Positions 59,290 to 64,000 of a stretch of 64,000 bases of DNA are shown here, one piece after another. The notes beneath the pieces are model-generated. The model had not been told where the DNA came from. It saw only the letters and a program-made list of their open reading frames with translations, and made no database searches. The DNA is from JACWAE01 sp963847595 (GTDB lineage: Bacteria > Chloroflexota > Dehalococcoidia > SZUA-161): the NCBI GenBank assembly GCA_963847595.1, contig CAWKAJ010000001.1, positions 372,001 through 436,000 of the forward strand, read 5' to 3'. Every line of letters starts with the position of its first letter. The stretch's first letter is position 1. The position numbers and the translations under genes were made by a program.

Positions 59290-60681
59290 TTATTTACCTC
59301 CTGCTGTTAGTACGCTCATGCTCTGGAGCATGGGAGCCACAGCCTTTATGCTTGATATGACACCTTTAATTTTGTTCCTTGAAGCTTCCTCTGTTATCGG
59401 GTAATAGTATCTGGCCAGGAACATAAGTTGCGGAATCATATCCACCAAAATAGCGGGAACGCGCAGCATACCCTGGGCGTGAGGCTCCGCCATAGTTAGC
59501 ATCCCGTAGAACATCGCATCGGCTAGGTTGTCGAAAAGATCGTAAAAGGTCTGCGACGTCCACTCCGAGAAGAAATCTCGGAGCACCGAGCCGGCAGTGA
59601 AGTCGATGCCGACAGGTGAAGCCTTGAGTTCCTCCATATACTGTTTCAGATAAATCTTGGAGAAATCCTTGTCCTTGTGTGCTCGCAATGCTACCTTAGC
59701 GGCCAGCCTCGATGAGTACATAGACTGCCACACACCCTCGGCCATAAACGGCTCCGCCATTCCTGCTGCGTCGCCGGTTAGCATAAGGCCCCCTGTATAA
59801 ATTCTTTCGTTGAACGTTTTCAACCAGGGTAGGAAGTGAAGCTGAAACTCTCGCGGCTTTGCATGAGTGGCCTTGATTAAACGCTGGACAAAATCCAATT
59901 GTATGTTGTCCGTTACTGATCTCGTAGAGATGTTGCGGCCTGCATCCACTTCACTTTGAAGGGTCTTAGCGGGTCGTGAACCAATATGGAAGCCGTTGCG
60001 GAAGATGCAGACATATCCACCCCGCTCCGGCCCCATGAAGATGTGGACGTTAGTATCTCCGCAGTACTCAGCTATCCGCTCAGAGTCAGCCTCAAAGTCT
60101 ACGGTAGCCAAAACAGTAACCTGGTCTTTCTCCCATTTCTTGCGCAATCCCGCTTTTTGAGCTATTAGCGAGTGAGCACCATCGGCTGCTATGACCACCG
60201 GCGCCCGATACTCGTTACCTTGATGATCAATTACACCGGTAATGTTTTCGCCTTTGCGTATGACATTTACCGCTAATGTCGAGAGCTTAAGTTCTGCGCC
60301 GGCTGCCACAGCCTTCTCCACCATCCACTGGTCGAACTCAGGCCGATATATCATCTGCACCATGTATTCGCTGGCCTGGGGATAGCTGCAGCGCCTGGGC
60401 GGTGTCAGGCCCCATGTCATACGGTCTGCGTTCGATGGCTTAGGATCGATGATGTGCATTACACCGAATTTTGTCGGCCACAGCGAGGGAACATCAAGGT
60501 CACTAATGTAATCAAAGTCACGAGCAGCCTTGGGAGACAGTCCAAATCCTGAAGAATTCTTTTCGCCGCAAAACCTGCCGCGCTCCAGGATTATGACCTT
60601 CAGGCCATTATCAGCGGCCTCCTTGGCTGCAGCGCTCCCTCCAGGGCCACCACCCACTACAATCAGGTCGTAGTTACTCAT
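59290..60681 (-). CDS. fixC: FixC-like ETF:quinone oxidoreductase
   Basis: A 463-residue FAD protein. The start DLIVVGGGPGGSAAAKEAAD is a Rossmann dinucleotide site. The middle holds VMVIAADGAHSLIAQKAG-type (APVVIAADGAHSLIAQ) and, near residue 300, GGLMLTGDAAGMAEPFMAEG, the usual second FAD motif. FixC/ETF-QO family enzymes pass electrons from ETF to quinone at the membrane with FixX. No membrane segment is clear; a surface helix near the C-terminus (LPFYPITEE region) may bind the membrane. Confidence 0.9.
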   Translation of the reverse strand: MSNYDLIVVGGGPGGSAAAKEAADNGLKVIILERGRFCGEKNSSGFGLSPKAARDFDYISDLDVPSLWPTKFGVMHIIDPKPSNADRMTWGLTPPRRCSYPQASEYMVQMIYRPEFDQWMVEKAVAAGAELKLSTLAVNVIRKGENITGVIDHQGNEYRAPVVIAADGAHSLIAQKAGLRKKWEKDQVTVLATVDFEADSERIAEYCGDTNVHIFMGPERGGYVCIFRNGFHIGSRPAKTLQSEVDAGRNISTRSVTDNIQLDFVQRLIKATHAKPREFQLHFLPWLKTFNERIYTGGLMLTGDAAGMAEPFMAEGVWQSMYSSRLAAKVALRAHKDKDFSKIYLKQYMEELKASPVGIDFTAGSVLRDFFSEWTSQTFYDLFDNLADAMFYGMLTMAEPHAQGMLRVPAILVDMIPQLMFLARYYYPITEEASRNKIKGVISSIKAVAPMLQSMSVLTAGGK

Positions 60682-60748
60682 TCAGCCCTCCCTCAAACAA
60701 GATTTTCACTCAAAGTAGATAGCTATTTGATATGCGATGCATGAGGTA

Positions 60749-62314
60749 TCATTCCTCCGGCGGCGAGTATGCTGTCGGGTCAGCGGTATTATTGGGGTCA
60801 AACGCACTTTTAATCTTACGCAGCCATTTGTCATAGTTGAAGCACGCAGGACCGAAAGCGCTGTGTTTGCCTTTGCCTACCTGAGATATCTGGAAAATCG
60901 GGGACCCCAGCTTTCTATCCAGGCACGCTTGATTTGCTTCAGTAAGATATTGGAAAGCGCCCTCGGCAGATTCATCATCATGGTGATCATACATAATCAG
61001 CATTTCGGTGTAGGCAAGATGTCCCTGATCAAAGACTAGCGTTGCAGAATTGTCACCACCGTCATCTACCAGAGCGCCCTTACGTATATACTTGTTTTTC
61101 AGCTCTGTCCCAACCCTGATCTGGTTCAGGGCCAGGTCCACGGTGTCCATAGCGCCGAATGATGTATTGAAACCTCCAGTTGGACGGAAGCTTGAGCGCA
61201 GTACAGCATCCACCTTGATAACAGCTGTTGAAGTCAGCTCCTGCATTTCCGGCGCTTCGGATATAGGCGAGACCTGCCCGCCGGTTTCTTCTAGGATTGC
61301 CGCCAATACCTTCTGCTGATATTCGAACTCTCTTTCCGAACTAGCGAAGATAACGAAGAGGAAGGCATACTTTGACATCTCCTGCAGCATTCCAGTATTC
61401 CAGGTATTGACGTAGTCTGCACCGGAGGCCATCTGCAGGCCAACAAAGGCAGGGCTAAGCCTCGAGATGAAAGAGCCGATTTCCGCCTCACCGAGTTTAA
61501 GGGCAGCTTCAGCGAGCTTCTCCAGCGTGGGGAAGCTGAAAAAAGAAGCTTTGTAATACTTGATGGGCTCTTTGAGCACATAATTAGGCGGTGTTGTTTT
61601 CATTTCGAGCTCAGATGGCCCGTTCCAGGGGAACAGCTTAACTGCGCACCTGGTGAAAACCCCCAGGCCTCCCCAGGCTCCTTCCCAACCACGCATTATG
61701 CCGCGTAAACTGGGTCCCGGCCCATCCCCACAAAACCAACCTGAGCCAGTGCCAAGCGAGCCTAACTTAACAACTTCACCGGTGGGCAGTACCCATTCAA
61801 CTCCCAGCAGGTTGCGGCCACTGTAACCCATGCTGAGTCCATCGGGCCCATAGCCGACCACCGAAGTTGCACTGGCCAGCACTGATGTGTTGGAGCCAGC
61901 GCCGATGATATGGCAGTTGAGCCCTTTCCTCATCGCCTCAACCTGAAGTTGCGCACAGATTACATAGGGCTCAACCACTGCGAACATGTTCTTTTCGTCT
62001 ATCTCGAGAATGCGGTTCATGCGCCGCAGATCCAGTGAAACAGCGCCCTCGACGCCGGGCACGTTATGTATTCCCCAGCCAGTGCTCATCGCCTTGAAGA
62101 CGATATGGTGTCTATTGCAGATTCTGGCTATAGCGACCACCTCTTCGGTGCTTGAAGGCATTATCACGGCAGCGGGAGAGATGTCGGCCCACACGCCCTT
62201 AGTACATCCAAAGGGCTGATACATGTATGACCTGAGTATCGCCGGATCGTCAGAGATGTTTTCGGTTCCGACTACGCTCTCAAACGACCTGTAAACGTCT
62301 CTGGAAAGGCCCAT
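60749..62314 (-). CDS. FAD-binding oxidoreductase, VAO/GlcD-type
   Basis: A 521-residue protein. Start ATG 62314 has AAAGGAGG upstream; a TTG start 18 bp earlier is less likely. The FAD_binding_4 domain: VIMPSSTEEVVAIARICNRH then FKAMSTGWGIHNVPG and VVGYGPDGLSMGYSGRNLLG. The rest resembles 4-cresol dehydrogenase/vanillyl-alcohol oxidase caps. In an operon with an HdrD-like CCG protein and ETF, it probably oxidises a 2-hydroxy acid or aromatic alcohol and gives electrons to the ETF or Fe-S partner. Confidence 0.85.
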   Translation of the reverse strand: MGLSRDVYRSFESVVGTENISDDPAILRSYMYQPFGCTKGVWADISPAAVIMPSSTEEVVAIARICNRHHIVFKAMSTGWGIHNVPGVEGAVSLDLRRMNRILEIDEKNMFAVVEPYVICAQLQVEAMRKGLNCHIIGAGSNTSVLASATSVVGYGPDGLSMGYSGRNLLGVEWVLPTGEVVKLGSLGTGSGWFCGDGPGPSLRGIMRGWEGAWGGLGVFTRCAVKLFPWNGPSELEMKTTPPNYVLKEPIKYYKASFFSFPTLEKLAEAALKLGEAEIGSFISRLSPAFVGLQMASGADYVNTWNTGMLQEMSKYAFLFVIFASSEREFEYQQKVLAAILEETGGQVSPISEAPEMQELTSTAVIKVDAVLRSSFRPTGGFNTSFGAMDTVDLALNQIRVGTELKNKYIRKGALVDDGGDNSATLVFDQGHLAYTEMLIMYDHHDDESAEGAFQYLTEANQACLDRKLGSPIFQISQVGKGKHSAFGPACFNYDKWLRKIKSAFDPNNTADPTAYSPPEE

Positions 62315-62343
62315 ATCGGCCTCCTTTCCCAACTTATGTGAAT

Positions 62344-63630
62344 CTACATTGACTGCTTAACGAGTTCAACCACATCATATACCAGGATGTCGTCTCCAGA
62401 TACTGCGATTGCGTCCTTGAAATTTCGCTCGCACCAGGGGCAGGCTGTGACGATTGCCTCAGCGCCGACCGATTTCGCCTCTGCAATACGTTCAGATGCT
62501 GTCCACAGCGCAAAATCGTCAAAGCACTGCTTGACACCTGCACCTGCACCGCAGCACCAGGAATACTCCCTGATCCTCTCCATCTCTACGAGTTCGATGC
62601 CGGGAACACTTTTAATGATATCGCGGGGCGGCTCGTAGACTCCGTTCCACCCCCGGTGGATCACTTTCTCAGGCTCTCTCAGGATGAATTGACCAAGAAC
62701 CTTTTTCTCTATCCCTTTCCAGGGGACGTATATCTCAGATTTCCGCCCCAGGTTGCACGGGTCATGGTAGGTGACGCGTGAGGGAATCTCTCTGTTAAGT
62801 CTGATTTTCCCTTCTTTGATAAGCCTATCAAGATACTGGGTTATATGCAGCACCTCGAACTTCATTTCCTTGCCCAGTAATGGATAGACGCTTTTCATTA
62901 TGCCGAAACAACAGGCGCAGGAGGTCACAACGCTACTAACACTTGCTGCATTCCAGTCATCGATGTTGCTCTCAGCGAACTTGATGAATTCGCCTTGAAA
63001 TCCTAGCTGGAAGGCGATGCTACCGCAGCAGGACTCCTGGCTGCCCCTTATGCCCACATCAACTCCGGCCTTTTGCAGCAAGGTTACGGTCTCTCTGGCT
63101 ACAATCGATAGCTCGGGGTCGTAGCAGTACAGACATCCTGCGTGATATACCACCTCAGCCTTTTCTCCACGCGAGAGATCCTTAACCTTGAGGCCCTCAG
63201 CCCATTTGCCCCGTTCGGCCTTGGGTTTCATCAAGGTATTGTCTTCTTTCCGAAGGCTATCGATTATCATTGAGTGCTCAGGCAGGAAGTAGCCCATGCC
63301 GGCAAGATAGGCGCGAGTTGAGTAAATCGGCCACAGCACTTCCAGCTCGGAGTTGTATTTGCAGGATGAATCGCAAGCGCCGCATGCTGTGCAATGGTAA
63401 ACTATGTTAAGCAGCTCGTCAGTTATGTCCTCTAGCCTGCCCTCGGCGAGGGCGAGCCCCAGGGCCATTCTGCCGCCGCCCGAATAAGTGTGGAAATTGT
63501 ACCTTGTAATGCTGGGGCACATATTGGAGAAGCGCCAGCTTTTTAATTGCGCTAGCGGTGGCCATTTACATAGTGAACACCTAGCGCATCTCTTCATGTC
63601 AGACATGTAGTCCCTTAGCTCTAACAGCAT
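62344..63630 (-). CDS. HdrD/GlpC-like Fe-S protein with CCG domains
   Basis: A 428-residue protein. N-terminal Fe-S pairs: CARCSLCKWPPL and CTACGACDSSCKYN. Then two CCG (Cys-Cys-Gly) domains: SQESCCGSIAFQLG (with CACCFGIMKS following) and SWCCGAGAGVKQCF with CPWCERNF. The CCG pairs bind non-cubane 4Fe-4S clusters in heterodisulfide-reductase, glycolate and lactate oxidoreductases. It should link the FAD protein or ETF to the quinone pool. It overlaps the ETF alpha stop by 10 bp. Confidence 0.9.
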   Translation of the reverse strand: MLLELRDYMSDMKRCARCSLCKWPPLAQLKSWRFSNMCPSITRYNFHTYSGGGRMALGLALAEGRLEDITDELLNIVYHCTACGACDSSCKYNSELEVLWPIYSTRAYLAGMGYFLPEHSMIIDSLRKEDNTLMKPKAERGKWAEGLKVKDLSRGEKAEVVYHAGCLYCYDPELSIVARETVTLLQKAGVDVGIRGSQESCCGSIAFQLGFQGEFIKFAESNIDDWNAASVSSVVTSCACCFGIMKSVYPLLGKEMKFEVLHITQYLDRLIKEGKIRLNREIPSRVTYHDPCNLGRKSEIYVPWKGIEKKVLGQFILREPEKVIHRGWNGVYEPPRDIIKSVPGIELVEMERIREYSWCCGAGAGVKQCFDDFALWTASERIAEAKSVGAEAIVTACPWCERNFKDAIAVSGDDILVYDVVELVKQSM

Positions 63631-64000
63631 CTCGACCCTCCTTTGCCTCCAAGAATCTCTCGGGTGCGCCTTATAAAAGGTGGCAGGATTTCGCGGTAAT
63701 CACCCACAATGCCGTAGTGTGCCACGGCGAAGATATTAGCTTCGGGGTCCTTGTTAATAGCGACTATTGTTCGCGATTCCGCGCATCCTGCCATATGTTG
63801 CGAGGAGCCAGATACCGCGACGGCGATGTAGAGGTTGGGGCTGACGATCTTTCCTGTGAGGCCGATCTGACGTGTGGAAGGCATCCACCCAGCATCACAC
63901 GGTGGACGGCTTGCGCCCACAGCACCACCTAATAGCCGCGCCAGTTCGTTGAGGATCGAGAATGAATCGGAAGAACCCATGCCTCGGCCTCCGCATACGA
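63621..64000 (-). CDS. etfA: electron transfer flavoprotein alpha subunit, 5' end outside the window
   Basis: The C-terminal ~125 residues of ETF alpha. VCGGRGMGSSDSF at the window edge is the first FAD-domain motif; VGASRPPCDAGWMPSTRQIG, then LYIAVAVSGSSQHMAGCAES and IVAINKDPEANIFAVAHYG, are classical. The frame runs open to base 64000. It binds FAD and takes electrons from dehydrogenases. The beta subunit is expected upstream. Confidence 0.95.
   Translation of the reverse strand, partial: VCGGRGMGSSDSFSILNELARLLGGAVGASRPPCDAGWMPSTRQIGLTGKIVSPNLYIAVAVSGSSQHMAGCAESRTIVAINKDPEANIFAVAHYGIVGDYREILPPFIRRTREILGGKGGSRCC

Overview
The window looks like a metagenome-derived bacterial chromosome, most plausibly from the Chloroflexota class Dehalococcoidia or a relative. 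That assignment is an inference from gene content: selenocysteine genes beside fdhD, CoA-transferase, acyl-CoA dehydrogenase and ETF/FixC/HdrD-type redox genes, and many small uncharacterised proteins. No rRNA is present and the only tRNA is tRNA-Sec, so taxonomy is not proven.

Left part (1-11.8 kb): a restriction-modification locus with an EVE-domain gene. A trailing gene of the locus is cut by an IS3-family element with clear ends and a 4-bp target duplication. Small unknown proteins and two divergent lipoprotein genes follow. Two copies of a ~200-bp imperfect repeat in opposite orientation (18-230 and 8300-8494) bracket the locus. Several genes share an unusual, near-symmetric promoter motif.

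12.1-21.0 kb: a complete type I-C CRISPR-Cas locus, cas3-cas5-cas8c-cas7-cas4-cas1-cas2, followed by 16 repeats and 15 spacers. 21.2-25.7 kb: membrane proteins (PAP2-like, Na/Ca exchanger-like, VTT/DedA-like) and an AlbA_2/Schlafen-type protein.

26.0-38.2 kb: a mobile-element region of closely packed minus-strand genes. Its core is a PRTRC-type cassette: a ubiquitin-like protein fused to a second domain, an E2-like protein, a JAB/JAMM peptidase-like protein and a ThiF/E1-like enzyme. These are followed in the same operon by a DNA polymerase III beta-clamp-like protein with an acidic tail. To the right are dyad operators, TGATATCA repeats, a large stem-loop and a decayed duplication of a convergent gene pair. 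At 38.8-40.5 kb a large serine recombinase ends exactly where a comM/yifB gene is broken, so this is the right end of an integrated element; its left end is not resolved here.

41.6-64 kb: more chromosome-like DNA. It holds a MutY/Nth-type glycosylase, fdhD, a TusA-like protein, trehalose-phosphatase, selA, selB and tRNA-Sec. A partial copy of the tRNA-Sec 3' end lies directly after selB, suggesting past integration at selC. Next come a lipoprotein cyclophilin, unknown proteins, a transglutaminase-like protein, a MaoC-like protein, a frameshifted acyl-CoA dehydrogenase and a CoA-transferase. The window ends in a minus-strand redox operon (ETF alpha, HdrD-like, FAD oxidase-like, FixC-like, FixX-like) that probably feeds electrons from an organic acid or acyl-CoA into the membrane.
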